A stretch of DNA of 55,899 nucleotides from Candidatus Companilactobacillus pullicola (GCA_019116025.1 DXCM01000097.1:1-55899); one strand, 5' to 3'; numbered from the stretch's first letter, positions 10,116-19,402 are shown. Numbers and translations are program-made. The notes: a model not told the origin generated them from the letters alone.

Positions 10116-11052
10116 ATTTGATTAAAACCATAATGATAGGCACAACGATCAAACTCAATAATGTAGTCTCAGTAACCATAATGGCCGCATAATTGGAGTC
10201 AGCATGGTAAAGCTTTGCTACAACTGGGGCGTTGGTCATAACGGGCATAGCTGCTTGAACGATGAAGACTTGTCTCATTAAAGGAGTGGCTGGAATAAAT
10301 AGGAAGAGTGCAGCCATTAATAGAGGGGCGCACAAGAACCTTCCAAAAAGAATAGCCAAGTTATCTTTGTGAAATGAGATATTCTTCAGGCCGGCGTTAT
10401 AGATAGAAATACCGATAAAAATCATGGATAACGGAATAGTCAAATTACCCAAATATTCAAAGTCTGACATCAAAAACTTAGGCAGTTGAATATGGAGCAT
10501 GACTAAAATCAAACCGATAATAAATCCCATCAATGGTGGTGAAAAAATCTTCTTAAGGGTGGTCTTTAATTTGAATTTACCCTTGATCTCGCCATCCATC
10601 TGAATTAAGTAGGTACCTAGGGTCCAGAAAAAAGTCGTATTAGCCATGTAATAAACCAGTACGTATGGCAAACTTTTTTCACCGAATAAGGCCATATTTA
10701 CCGGTAGACCGACAAAGACAGTGTTGGAATTGAAAAACATTGATGAAAATAGGCCTTTATGCTTAGGATCAATTTTCAAAATTTTGATTAAAATAATAGA
10801 AATAAAAATTAAAATGGTCATCGACAAAACAGGAATTGCCAAGTCGGGCAACAGTTTAACCAATTTTTCAGCCGTAAAATCCTTAGTGATAGTTGAAATC
10901 ATATAGGTTGGTAAAGCAACCTGTGTGACCAATTTTGCAATCAAACGCGTTGAGTTTTCTGAAAACCAACCGAGATGAGATAGACCGTAACCAACAGCAA
11001 TGAGACCAATGATGATTAAAATTCCTTGAATACTTGAGAAGAATACACTCAT
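10114..11052 (-). CDS. AEC (auxin efflux carrier/malate permease) family transporter
   Basis: 312 residues with about ten membrane helices. The start GIGYGLSHLGWFSE-like region, the central NTVFVGLPVNMALFGEKSLPYVLVYYMANT and the late AAMPVMTNAPVVAK match the AEC family (YfdV/MleP type). Substrate is probably an organic acid such as malate or citrate, but this cannot be told here. ATG 11052 has AGGG eight bases upstream; GTG 11061 is the alternative. It lies downstream of the tetR-type gene on the same strand. Confidence 0.8.
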   Translation of the reverse strand: MSVFFSSIQGILIIIGLIAVGYGLSHLGWFSENSTRLIAKLVTQVALPTYMISTITKDFTAEKLVKLLPDLAIPVLSMTILIFISIILIKILKIDPKHKGLFSSMFFNSNTVFVGLPVNMALFGEKSLPYVLVYYMANTTFFWTLGTYLIQMDGEIKGKFKLKTTLKKIFSPPLMGFIIGLILVMLHIQLPKFLMSDFEYLGNLTIPLSMIFIGISIYNAGLKNISFHKDNLAILFGRFLCAPLLMAALFLFIPATPLMRQVFIVQAAMPVMTNAPVVAKLYHADSNYAAIMVTETTLLSLIVVPIIMVLIK

Positions 11053-11134
11053 AGAAAACACCCTTCAATAATAAATATACTTTCTATACTACTCTTTTTT
11101 GAAAGTATCGGTAGATTTGGTGAAAAAACTAATC

Positions 11135-11716
11135 TTATTGCAAATGAATTGGTCCAGAGAGCAATTCGGTCAAGTAAGTTTCGGCTTCATCTAAGGTGAC
11201 TTTATGTTGACCTAGATAGATCCAACGCAAAATTTCGATAATGGTTGTACTACAATGTTGTGCCACTAACTCTGATGGAGTGTGGGTATTTTGAGCATCA
11301 ACATTTTTTTTAACAGAGGCGTAAATGACATCTGTAAAATGACGAACAAAGTGATTAACCAAGGGACTATCGATTGGATTGTTCTCGATGATACTTAATA
11401 GTAGAGATTGTTGATCTTTGAATAATTTATAGATCTGAGCAAAAGTTTCTTTGATGGTTAATTTACCCTTTTGGGTATCACTGACATCGAGGTGAGTGTC
11501 TTGCCCCAATTTGAACCAACAGAAGTTCAAGAGATCAAATTTATCATCAAAGTAGTTGTAAAAAGTGGCACGTGGGTAATCGGCTTTTTGGCAGAGCCCA
11601 TTTACTGTAATTTTGTCAAAGGGTTTCTGTGCTAAGGAATCGAACATGGCGGTTGCAAATGCCCGTTGGGTACGTTCGATACCACGTGATTGTTTAACAT
11701 TTGGATCATATTTCAA
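11135..11716 (-). CDS. TetR/AcrR family transcriptional regulator
   Basis: 193 residues. N-terminal helix-turn-helix at about 20-65 (DKITVNGLCQKADYPRATFYNYFDDKFDLL) is the TetR pattern, and the rest would be the ligand and dimer domain. The start is TTG at 11716 with GAGG about ten bases upstream. It is divergent from the large MMPL-type gene, an arrangement that usually means it represses that gene and itself. The shared gap has GACAA/TTGTC half-sites placed to block the MMPL promoter. Confidence 0.88.
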   Translation of the reverse strand: MKYDPNVKQSRGIERTQRAFATAMFDSLAQKPFDKITVNGLCQKADYPRATFYNYFDDKFDLLNFCWFKLGQDTHLDVSDTQKGKLTIKETFAQIYKLFKDQQSLLLSIIENNPIDSPLVNHFVRHFTDVIYASVKKNVDAQNTHTPSELVAQHCSTTIIEILRWIYLGQHKVTLDEAETYLTELLSGPIHLQ

Positions 11717-11773
11717 AATGTAAGCGCCTCAATTCTGGACAATTTTCATAAAGTGTCAAAGTTTAGACAAAAC

Positions 11774-11786
11774 GACAATAGTTGTC
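11774..11786. promoter_or_regulatory. Candidate TetR-type operator
   Basis: Palindrome GACAATAGTTGTC ends two bases before the -35 box of the MMPL promoter. Related half-sites occur around it: TGGACAATT near 11737, TAGACAAAA near 11764 and ACAACTGTCCA near 11833. Confidence 0.5.
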
Positions 11787-11788
11787 TC

Positions 11789-11817
11789 TTGCCCAAATTC
11801 GTAATTAACCTTATCAT
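11789..11817 (+). promoter_or_regulatory. Promoter of the MMPL-type gene
   Basis: TTGCCC (11789-11794), 17-base spacer, TATCAT (11812-11817), directly after the candidate operator. Confidence 0.5.
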
Positions 11818-11883
11818 TACATTTGTATTTTTACAACTGTCCAAGTATGGATAACTGAATTTGATTAAGGGAATGTGATTTTT

Positions 11884-14800
11884 ATGAAAGATTTTCGTCG
11901 TAAACAGTGGCCAGCACTGATAACATGGCTGGTTGTAATCTTGATTGCAATCGTCGCTATGCCTAATGTATCAGAGTTAGTCAGAGAAAATGGTGGGATA
12001 AAGCTACCCAACACAGTGGAGAGTGAAGTAGCTAATAAGATTCAGAAAAAAGCGAATAACAATAAATCGGTTCGTACATATACGGCTGTTTTTAGTAATG
12101 GAAATCAAGAGCTTTCTTCCAATCAAACCAGAAAAATTAAAGATACTTTAGCTGATTTAGAGGATGAATCAGGTTTAAGTATCACAAATGTTATGGGACC
12201 AACTGATAATGCTGAAACAAAGAAGCAGTTGGTTTCTAAGGATAAGACAACTCAATTAGCTCAAATTACGGTTAAAGCTAATGGAACTGTCAAACATCAG
12301 GTAAAGGAGCTTAATAGTCAATTAAAGACATCTGGTATTAATACCTATGTCACAGGTAGTGATGCTTTAAATGATGACTTCTCAACCGTTACTGAAAAAG
12401 GTATCCAGAAGACCGAAGTTATTGCGGTAATCTTCATCTTTATCGTTTTGATTTTAGTTTTCAAATCACCAATCGTACCAATTATTTCCTTATTAAACGT
12501 TGGTGTGGCCTTTGTAACCAGTTTGAGTGTTGTTATGAATCTAGCTCAACATGCTGGATTCCCAATCTCTAACTTTACCCAAGTCTTCTTAGTTGTTGTC
12601 TTGTTTGGTATTGGTACTGATTACAATATTTTACTTTACGATTACTTCAAGGGAGCGTTGGCTGATGGACTAGATCCGGTTGATGCGATGAGGTCAACTC
12701 GTAAACACGGTGGTCGTACAGTTCTTTATTCAGGAATTTCAGTTCTAATTGGATTCTCTGTTTTATGGCTTGCTAAGTTCTCGTTCTATCAAAGTGCTTC
12801 AGCCGTTGCCATTGGTGTTCTTGTCCTATTGCCAGTTCTATTGACTTTGAACATGTTCTTCATGGCCGTACTTGGTCCAAAACTATTCTGGCCAAGCAAG
12901 ATTTCAAATGGTAGCAGTTCAAGTCGTTTATGGCATGGATTGTCTAAGACCGCTTTAGCACAACCAGCTATTGTCTTAGGTGTAATTGCTATTTTAGCTA
13001 TTCCATTCGTTATGACGATGAATGCTGATTTGAACTTTAACAATGCCGATGAATTACCAAGTAGCTATAAGTCAAAAGCAGGTTACGAAATAATTCAAAA
13101 GCACTTCTCTAAAGGTATGACAGCCCCAATCACAATTTATATTCAAAGCGATAAGAAATTGAATACTCAAGCAAAATTAGCTGCTGTCGATCAATTGACA
13201 CAATATCTTCAAAAAGAAGATGGCGTTAAGACAGTTGCTTCTGTAACTGAACCTGGTGGTAGTAAGATTGGATCAATGTACTTAAAGGATCAATTAAAGA
13301 CCATCACTAAAGGTTTGGATTCATCCAAGAAAGGTTTAAATACAATTAAATCTGGTTTGGATAGTGCCAATACTCAATTAAGTAATGCCAATATCAGTGG
13401 TAGCATGAGTCAAGTTCAACAATTGGCTGATGGTACTCAAGAATTACAATCTGGTACACAACAATTGCAATCCGGTATTAGTAACTATACTGCTGGTGTT
13501 TCAAGCGCTAATTCAGGAGCCCAACAATTAGCTTCAGGTAGTAGCCAAGCCGCTAGTGGTGCTAATACTTTGGCTTCAAGTACACAAACTTTGGCAAGTG
13601 GTGCTAGTCAAGTTGCTAGTGGATCAAATCAATTAGCATCTAGTGTCAGCGGTGCAGCTGCTAGTTTGCCTACATTAACAGGTCAAGTTCAACAATTGAG
13701 TCAAGGTAGCAATACTTTAGCTACTGAAATGAATCAATTGACAGCAACTGTTAATCAATTAAGACCATTACTTGTTCAATTACAAAGTAGTGGTGCATTG
13801 AATCAAGCAACTGGCGGTCAACTAAATGCCAGTCAAATTGCTACATTAGTAAGCAGTATTAATCAATTAAATAGTGGTGCCGGTACTTTGAATAGTGGCA
13901 TCAATCAATTTACAGGTTCACTTCCAGGCTTAACAAGCCAAGTTAGTCAATTAACTAGTGGTACACAAACTCTAGCTAGTGGCGCTAACCAAGTTGCTAG
14001 TGGTGCCGGTCAATTGTCATCAGGTGCTAATAGTCTTGCCAGTGCTAATTCACAAATTGCCAGTGGTGCAAGTACTTTAGCTAATGGTACTAACACCTTG
14101 AATTCATCTAGTTCAACTTTGAATAGTGGTGCAAGTTCTGTTGCTTCTGCTAGTCAACAAGTTAATGCTGGTGTACAAACATTGAATACTAAGTTACAAT
14201 CAATGTCTTCACAAGTTGAACAGTTGCAACAAGGATTAGGTAGTGCTTCTGACGGTCTAACAACGTTAGCCGACGGTAGTGATACGATGAATCAATACTT
14301 GACTGAATTACGTAAGTCATATATCGGTGACGATTTCTATCTACCTAAGGCAACCATTAAATCTAAGGCCTTCAAACCAGCTTTGGATACATACATGGCT
14401 GATCATCATAAGATCACAACCTTAACTGTTGTCTTGAAAGGTGATCCAAATTCAACTAAAGCTAATACACAATTCAAACGTATGCAAAAAGATTTGAAGT
14501 CTCAAGTTAAACATGGTGCTTTAGCCGGAACTAAGGTTGCTATCGGTGGTCAAACATCACAAGATAACGACTTGAGAACTCTTGCTAATGGTGACTTTAA
14601 ACGTACAGCTATCATTATGTTGATCGGTATTGGACTTGCTTTGATCGTTGTTATTAAATCAATCTTGCAACCAATGATGATCATCGGTACATTGCTAACT
14701 GCATATGCCGTTTCAATGAGTTTGACAAGAATGATTTCAGCAACCTTCTTAGGCAGACCATTATTGAGTTGGAATACACCATTCTTCACATTCATTATGT

Positions 14801-15138
14801 TGATGGCGTTAGGTGTTGATTACAGTATCTTCCTAATGATTCGTTACAGGGATGATCATGATGATGCCAACTTGAAGAGTCAGATGTTAAGAGCTGCTAC
14901 AGCAATCGGTGCGGTTGTTATCAGTGCTGCTATTATTTTGAGTGGTACCTTTGCCGCTTTGATTCCTAGTGGTGTTACAACCTTGATCCAAGTTGCACTA
15001 GGTGTAATTATTGGATTAGTTGTATTAGTCTTCATCTTACCAATGACTATGTCCAGTTTGATCAGTTTGGCCGAATGGCATGAAATGAGCGAACATGGTG
15101 ATCTTAAGAAAAAGAAAGCTTCAAAAGAAACTAAATAG
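11884..15138 (+). CDS. MMPL/RND-type membrane transporter with a long Ser/Gly/Gln-rich insert
   Basis: 1084 residues. Two MMPL halves each have about six helices. Family signatures are GIGTDYNILLYDYFKGAL in the first half and ALGVDYSIFLMIRYRDDHD in the second, with the Asp-Tyr pair typical of MmpL/YdfJ proteins. Between them (about residues 480-810) is a hydrophilic region made of loose repeats such as QLASG, TLASG and QVASGA, likely a long extracellular coiled coil. A role in lipid or toxic-compound export is inferred from the family and the divergent TetR gene. ATG 11884 (AAGGGA 11 bases upstream) or GTG 11875 may start it. Confidence 0.88.
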   Translation: MKDFRRKQWPALITWLVVILIAIVAMPNVSELVRENGGIKLPNTVESEVANKIQKKANNNKSVRTYTAVFSNGNQELSSNQTRKIKDTLADLEDESGLSITNVMGPTDNAETKKQLVSKDKTTQLAQITVKANGTVKHQVKELNSQLKTSGINTYVTGSDALNDDFSTVTEKGIQKTEVIAVIFIFIVLILVFKSPIVPIISLLNVGVAFVTSLSVVMNLAQHAGFPISNFTQVFLVVVLFGIGTDYNILLYDYFKGALADGLDPVDAMRSTRKHGGRTVLYSGISVLIGFSVLWLAKFSFYQSASAVAIGVLVLLPVLLTLNMFFMAVLGPKLFWPSKISNGSSSSRLWHGLSKTALAQPAIVLGVIAILAIPFVMTMNADLNFNNADELPSSYKSKAGYEIIQKHFSKGMTAPITIYIQSDKKLNTQAKLAAVDQLTQYLQKEDGVKTVASVTEPGGSKIGSMYLKDQLKTITKGLDSSKKGLNTIKSGLDSANTQLSNANISGSMSQVQQLADGTQELQSGTQQLQSGISNYTAGVSSANSGAQQLASGSSQAASGANTLASSTQTLASGASQVASGSNQLASSVSGAAASLPTLTGQVQQLSQGSNTLATEMNQLTATVNQLRPLLVQLQSSGALNQATGGQLNASQIATLVSSINQLNSGAGTLNSGINQFTGSLPGLTSQVSQLTSGTQTLASGANQVASGAGQLSSGANSLASANSQIASGASTLANGTNTLNSSSSTLNSGASSVASASQQVNAGVQTLNTKLQSMSSQVEQLQQGLGSASDGLTTLADGSDTMNQYLTELRKSYIGDDFYLPKATIKSKAFKPALDTYMADHHKITTLTVVLKGDPNSTKANTQFKRMQKDLKSQVKHGALAGTKVAIGGQTSQDNDLRTLANGDFKRTAIIMLIGIGLALIVVIKSILQPMMIIGTLLTAYAVSMSLTRMISATFLGRPLLSWNTPFFTFIMLMALGVDYSIFLMIRYRDDHDDANLKSQMLRAATAIGAVVISAAIILSGTFAALIPSGVTTLIQVALGVIIGLVVLVFILPMTMSSLISLAEWHEMSEHGDLKKKKASKETK

Positions 15139-15150
15139 TTAAAAAATTTG

Positions 15151-15185
15151 ATCCAGTGACTCGAAATTGAGTTGCTGGATTTTTT
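15151..15185 (+). terminator. Terminator of the MMPL-type gene
   Basis: ATCCAGTGACTC / GAGTTGCTGGAT hairpin followed by TTTTTTG. Confidence 0.9.
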
Positions 15186-15238
15186 GTTTGGGGTTTTTAT
15201 GGAAATAACCATGGTTCTATGTTGAATAGTGGGAGCTT

Positions 15239-15412
15239 GCCGTCCTCCACAAAACTTGGGAATGCTGTTGGAACGCTATGGGCGCGATTTGAAACTAATT
15301 ATTTTACACTTCGTGCAAAATAATGGATTTCCAAAGTCGGCCTCATTGTAAGTGGCACAGCCACTAACAATGACTTCATAGCTGAACGCATTCCCAAGTT
15401 TTGTTCCGGACT
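15239..15412 (+). repeat. Structured intergenic repeat, copy A
   Basis: 174 bases bounded by the inverted repeat ACAAAACTTGGGAATGC / GCATTCCCAAGTTTTGT with GCCGTCC and CCGGACT tips. Inside lie an inner helix (GCTATG/CATAGC) and two separate hairpins: ATTATTTT..AAAATAAT and CATTGTAAGTGGC..GCCACTAACAATG. Folded, it is a three-way or cloverleaf junction. The stems differ in sequence from copies B and D but keep pairing. Between A and B (15413-15732) I see no gene. Confidence 0.8.
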
Positions 15413-15732
15413 AAATAGAATTTTGATTGCTTAGTTCGAGAAAATGAAAGATAGCGAATTACTAAGGTAAGTTTCATAAGTGAGACAATTTTCCCGTTGC
15501 TCTGGACCGGTTTATTGTTCTGATTTTTTATGTTTTAAATCATTAGATAGTGGACTGTATCTATTGAGAGTGTCGAGTACTAGCTTGTTTACTAATAATG
15601 TACGCTGATAAAACGGTGGTCATGCTATCTATTTTGCCAGATGATATTGAATTCAGAATTTATCTCTAATCTTTGATTTGAAGTATGGTGAATTAAAAAT
15701 TAATTCTAAATAAGAAAGTAGAAGTACTCTTT

Positions 15733-15904
15733 AGTCCGGAGTAAAAATTGGGAATGCGTTCAGCCATGAGATTATTGTTATCGGCTATGCCGATTACAAT
15801 AAGACCGGACTTGGAGCTAATAATTTCGTGCGAAGTACGAAATTATTAGCTCCAAGCCGTGTCCATAGCGTTCCAATGCATTCCCAATTTTTGCGGAGGA
15901 CGGC
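15733..15904 (-). repeat. Structured intergenic repeat, copy B (inverted relative to copy A)
   Basis: 172 bases, the same element as copy A on the other strand. Arms are AAAAATTGGGAATGC / GCATTCCCAATTTTT. The internal hairpins are TTATTGTTATCGGC..GCCGATTACAATAA and a perfect 20-base stem CTTGGAGCTAATAATTTCGT / ACGAAATTATTAGCTCCAAG. The CCGGACT tips of A and B face each other, so 15239-15904 forms a large inverted pair. Confidence 0.8.
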
Positions 15905-15939
15905 AATTTAAGAACTTTAAACTCTATCTAAAATCCTTG

Positions 15940-15953
15940 TGAAAATGTTTACA
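15940..15953. promoter_or_regulatory. cre-like CcpA site upstream of the nitroreductase
   Basis: TGAAAATGTTTACA matches the cre consensus TGWAANCGNTNWCA at 13 of 14 positions (central C is T). It lies about 56 bases before the gene. Confidence 0.45.
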
Positions 15954-16008
15954 AAGGTCAACTACGGCGGTAGAATTAAGTATGACAAAGATTTGGAGAT
16001 GAAGTTTA

Positions 16009-16656
16009 ATGGATGAAACAAAGAATTTAGTTAACAATAATTTTAAAGATATTATGTTCGATCGTCATTCATATAGAAAGTTCCAAAGTGATGTAAAGAT
16101 TCCTCGTGAGGAAATCTCTGAAATGCTTGAGGAGACTATCACTGCTCCTTCTGCATGTAACCTACAATCATGGCACTTTGTTGTCTGTGATAATGAAGAA
16201 GGTAAGAAGAAAGCTCATTCAGTTATGATGCCTTTCAACTACCCACAGGTTGACAGTTGTTCAGCGGTTATTTTTGTTTTGGGTGACACTCAATCTCATT
16301 ACAAGTATCGTGATGTTTGGAACAAGGCTTGTGAGAATGGACAAATTAGTCCTGAAGAACGTGATAAAGTTTTCAAGACTTTCTTGCCTTTGTATGAACA
16401 TGCTGACAGAAGTTTCCTTGAAAAGGATGCAACAATTGATGGTAGTATGGCTGCTATGCAATTGTTACTAGTTGCCCGTGCTCATGGATATGAAGCTAAT
16501 CCAATGTCAGGTTATGATTTTGGTAAAATTGCTTCAACCTTTGGCTTGGACAGTGAGAGATATATTCCAGTTACAGCTGTTGCTATTGGTAAACCAGAAG
16601 GTGACTATACTAAGTCAGTTCGTTACGACGTTAAAGAAGTTACCGATTTTATGTAG
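16009..16656 (+). CDS. Nitroreductase family FMN oxidoreductase
   Basis: 215 residues. The start motif DRHSYRKFQ with the FMN-binding Arg-X-Tyr/Ser-X-Arg pattern and APSACNLQSWHFVV (about residues 46-59) identify the family. The later GSMAAMQLLLVARAHGYEANPMSGYD and the C-terminal VTAVAIGKPEGD complete it. It reduces nitro compounds, quinones or similar substrates with NAD(P)H; the physiological substrate is unknown. GGAG lies about ten bases upstream of the ATG. It is a single-gene unit with a possible cre box in front. Confidence 0.88.
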   Translation: MDETKNLVNNNFKDIMFDRHSYRKFQSDVKIPREEISEMLEETITAPSACNLQSWHFVVCDNEEGKKKAHSVMMPFNYPQVDSCSAVIFVLGDTQSHYKYRDVWNKACENGQISPEERDKVFKTFLPLYEHADRSFLEKDATIDGSMAAMQLLLVARAHGYEANPMSGYDFGKIASTFGLDSERYIPVTAVAIGKPEGDYTKSVRYDVKEVTDFM

Positions 16657-16661
16657 ACACT

Positions 16662-16712
16662 AAAAAAGCTTAATGCACTACTATTTGATAGTAGTTGCAT
16701 TAAGCTTTTTTT
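16662..16712. terminator. Bidirectional terminator
   Basis: AAGCTTAATGCA / TGCATTAAGCTT with a further CTACTAT / ATAGTAG inner stem and T or A runs on both sides; shared by the convergent nitroreductase and permease genes. Confidence 0.93.
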
Positions 16713-16714
16713 GA

Positions 16715-18136
16715 TTAATCTTCATTTTCTTCAAAATCAGAAACTGGTGCTGCTTCTGCATCTTTAGCAGGAACTTTGCCACGTTCTTTAACGAAGTAAA
16801 CAATCGACATTACGACTAAGAAAATAACTCCGACAAGTAGAGAAACGGTTGTTTCTGGGTTTAAGAACATGAACACTAGAATAACTAGTAAAGAGGCAAT
16901 TGCTAAGTAGTTACTGATAGGGTAGAAAGGCATTTTGAAAGGATGATCTTTCATTTTATCTTTATTGATTTTTCTGAATCTTAATTCACTGAAGAGGATA
17001 ACGAACCAAGGAACCATACCAGGTAGAACACTAGAACTATAAACGATAACGAAAATGTTACCGGAAGTGTGTAATAATACTGGCAATGTATAATTCAAAA
17101 TCAGTCCGATTAGAATACCGATGGAAATGGCTAGGACTGGGATATATGGAACGTTATGACGAGATAGTTTAACAAAAGACTTAGGTAAGTGTTTTTCAAT
17201 TCCCAATGTATAAAGCATTCGGCTAGAACTGAAAATACCTGAGTTACAACCAGACATTGCAGCTGTCAACATAACGAAGTTGATGATTTCAGCGGCAAAT
17301 GTGATACCAACTTTTGAAAATGTTTCAACGAAAGGTGATCCGATAGTACCTAATTTATCCCAAGGGTAGATAGCAACGATAACAAAAATTGCTCCGATGT
17401 AGAAAATTAAGATACGGCCGACGATAGAACGAATAGCTTTGACAATATTTTCTTGGGGATTTTCAGCTTCACCAGCTGTAATACCAATAACTTCAATTCC
17501 TTGATAGGAAGCAACAACAATTGATAGTGCAAATATGAATCCTTTCAGACCACCAGTGAAAAATCCACCGTGTGTCCAAAGGTTACTGATACCAACAGGA
17601 TGACCGTTATTACCAACTCCGAAGACGATAACGAAGAATCCTAAGATGATCATCATAATGATTGTTAAGACTTTGATTAAAGCAAACCAGAATTCCAACT
17701 CACCATATGCTTTGACAGATGTAAGGTTAGCCAGGCATAATGTAACAACAACTACCACACCAGCTATCCATTTTGGCATAGTTGGGAACCAAAATTCTAG
17801 ATAGGTTCCGACCGCAATAACTTCACTAATTCCTACTACTAAGTATTGGAAGACATTGCTCCAAGCAGTTAAGTATCCAACAACGGGATGTAAGTATTCA
17901 GTTGCGTATTTGGCAAACGAACCAGTTGAAGGATCAACATACAACATTTCTCCAAGAGCTCGCATGACCATATAAAGAATGACACCGGCTAGTCCATAAG
18001 CTAATAGGACAGAGGGACCGGTCCATTTGATGGTTGAAGCGGATCCCATAAATAATCCAACTCCAATTGTTCCACCTAAGGCGATCATTTGCATTTGTCT
18101 AGACGAGAGACTACGGCTCAAATTTTTCTTTGCCAT
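16715..18136 (-). CDS. APC family amino-acid permease
   Basis: 473 residues from ATG 18136, with 12 membrane helices. The start ALGGTIGVGLFMGSASTIKWTGPSVLLAYGLAG is the first-helix signature of the amino-acid transporter (AAT) subfamily, and GSFAKYATEYLHPVVGYLTAWSNV follows. Specificity is unclear; relatives carry D-Ala/D-Ser/Gly, GABA or aromatic amino acids. An in-frame ATG at 18160 lacks a ribosome site, whereas GAAGTGAAG precedes 18136. It is divergent from an XRE/TPR regulator that may control it. Confidence 0.88.
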   Translation of the reverse strand: MAKKNLSRSLSSRQMQMIALGGTIGVGLFMGSASTIKWTGPSVLLAYGLAGVILYMVMRALGEMLYVDPSTGSFAKYATEYLHPVVGYLTAWSNVFQYLVVGISEVIAVGTYLEFWFPTMPKWIAGVVVVVTLCLANLTSVKAYGELEFWFALIKVLTIIMMIILGFFVIVFGVGNNGHPVGISNLWTHGGFFTGGLKGFIFALSIVVASYQGIEVIGITAGEAENPQENIVKAIRSIVGRILIFYIGAIFVIVAIYPWDKLGTIGSPFVETFSKVGITFAAEIINFVMLTAAMSGCNSGIFSSSRMLYTLGIEKHLPKSFVKLSRHNVPYIPVLAISIGILIGLILNYTLPVLLHTSGNIFVIVYSSSVLPGMVPWFVILFSELRFRKINKDKMKDHPFKMPFYPISNYLAIASLLVILVFMFLNPETTVSLLVGVIFLVVMSIVYFVKERGKVPAKDAEAAPVSDFEENED

Positions 18137-18208
18137 ATTAACTTCACTTCTTCTTTCCATTCAATGTGTTCACAATTCATGAACAACTGTTTTTTTAACA
18201 TGGACTAT

Positions 18209-18237
18209 ATGATACCGCAGTTTAATGAAATTGTCAT
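18209..18237 (-). promoter_or_regulatory. Promoter of the amino-acid permease
   Basis: On minus, ATGACA (18237-18232), 17-base spacer, TATCAT (18214-18209), about 70 bases before the permease start. Confidence 0.5.
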
Positions 18238-18362
18238 TTATTTTTTCAGATAGATACTAATTGGTCATATATGGACAATTAAAGCAAAATATGAATTGTG
18301 TTATTCATAATTTACGATAAAAATTGATTAAATATGATTCAATATAAATATAATGATATGTA

Positions 18363-18391
18363 TTTACAATTTAAGATATAAATTAGATAAT
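18363..18391 (+). promoter_or_regulatory. Promoter of the XRE/TPR regulator
   Basis: TTTACA (18363-18368), 17-base spacer, GATAAT (18386-18391). It would give a leader of about 110 bases that contains the hairpin at 18430. Confidence 0.45.
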
Positions 18392-18429
18392 GATAGTGTA
18401 TAAGTAAAGGAATTTTTTAAATCTGATGA

Positions 18430-18472
18430 TGTGCGGAATATAGGGTAGCTAAAGACCTTGATATCCCGCACA
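18430..18472 (+). promoter_or_regulatory. Leader hairpin before the XRE/TPR regulator
   Basis: TGTGCGGAATATAGGG / CCTTGATATCCCGCACA can form a GC-rich stem, with an outer AAATCT (18419-18424) / AGATTT (18483-18488) pair. No T run follows, so it is not a simple terminator. The rest of the 18137-18508 gap holds two promoters and AT-rich DNA. Confidence 0.5.
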
Positions 18473-18508
18473 AAATATTTATAGATTTAAAAATAATAGG
18501 ATGAGATT

Positions 18509-19402
18509 ATGGATATTAATATATTTATTGAACGAAGAAAATCTCTGAAAATATCCCAAGTGAAACTGTGTAAAGGTATTTGTACACAATCAACTCTTAG
18601 TAAATTTGAAAATAATGGTCGAATACCTTCCTTGGCCATTTTAAGTAAGTTATGTGAGAGGTTGGGACTTTCTGTAGATGATCTATACAGGAATTCAATA
18701 GCTTCAACAACCCATATGAAATCAGTTTTAGACAGAACAGAAAGCGAACTGATGATGGAAAGCTATTCGAATGTTTCAAAAAGTTTGTCAGAGATTGACG
18801 CAGATGAAATTCATAATAATTCGCTGAAAATGCAATATTATTATCAATGGGGACTTTTCAATGCGTTAAAGAATGACAAAATAGAAGATTCTTTTTATAG
18901 TTTTGCACGTATTTTAGAAGATTTGGATGAGAAACATCAAACCATCTATACTTATTTAGCTTACGTTGGCCTAGGTTTGTACTATTCAAAAATGGATTTA
19001 ATGAAAGAAGCCGACTTCTTCTTTGAAAAGGTCTGGGATTATATTAATATACACAAAGATGAGACTTTTCAAAAAGGTAGCGTCAACGTTTACTTAAGAA
19101 TCTTGACAATTGTTTTTTATACAGCCGAATTCTATATAAAAACTGAAGACTATGTAAAAAGTAATGAACTGGTATTTAGAGGAATAAAGTTATGTTCTGA
19201 GCAGCACATCACTTATTACTTGCCAAGATTAAAATTCCTATCAGCCAAGATAGCTATTAATGAAAATAAACCGCATAAAGAGATTGAAGATTTGTTGAGT
19301 GAATCTTTGGCTTTCGCGAAAATTAATCATAATGTGGCTATTGAATCTAGGATAAAAACTTTGCGTGAGAAGTATGATAAAAATTCTAGCCTCGAAAAAT
19401 AG
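18509..19402 (+). CDS. XRE-family regulator with TPR-like C-terminal domain (RNPP/Rgg-like)
   Basis: 297 residues. HTH of the XRE type at residues 5-60 (QVKLCKGICTQSTLSKFENNGRIPSLAILSKLCERLGLSVDDLY). The remaining 230 residues are helical and rich in Tyr, Phe and Leu, as in the peptide-binding TPR domains of PlcR and Rgg regulators. Members of that group often respond to short secreted peptides, but I found no convincing peptide gene beside it. AGGATGAG precedes the ATG. The nearest likely target is the divergent permease or the gene itself. Confidence 0.82.
   Translation: MDINIFIERRKSLKISQVKLCKGICTQSTLSKFENNGRIPSLAILSKLCERLGLSVDDLYRNSIASTTHMKSVLDRTESELMMESYSNVSKSLSEIDADEIHNNSLKMQYYYQWGLFNALKNDKIEDSFYSFARILEDLDEKHQTIYTYLAYVGLGLYYSKMDLMKEADFFFEKVWDYINIHKDETFQKGSVNVYLRILTIVFYTAEFYIKTEDYVKSNELVFRGIKLCSEQHITYYLPRLKFLSAKIAINENKPHKEIEDLLSESLAFAKINHNVAIESRIKTLREKYDKNSSLEK

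Noticed and set aside
13320..14290. Tandem DNA repeat or CRISPR-like array inside the MMPL-type gene
   Set aside because: The repetition is at protein level (LASG-type units) with variable DNA and spacing; the reading frame is continuous.
15413..15732. Gene remnant between repeat copies A and B
   Set aside because: All frames have many stops and I recognise no protein motif, so I cannot support a pseudogene.
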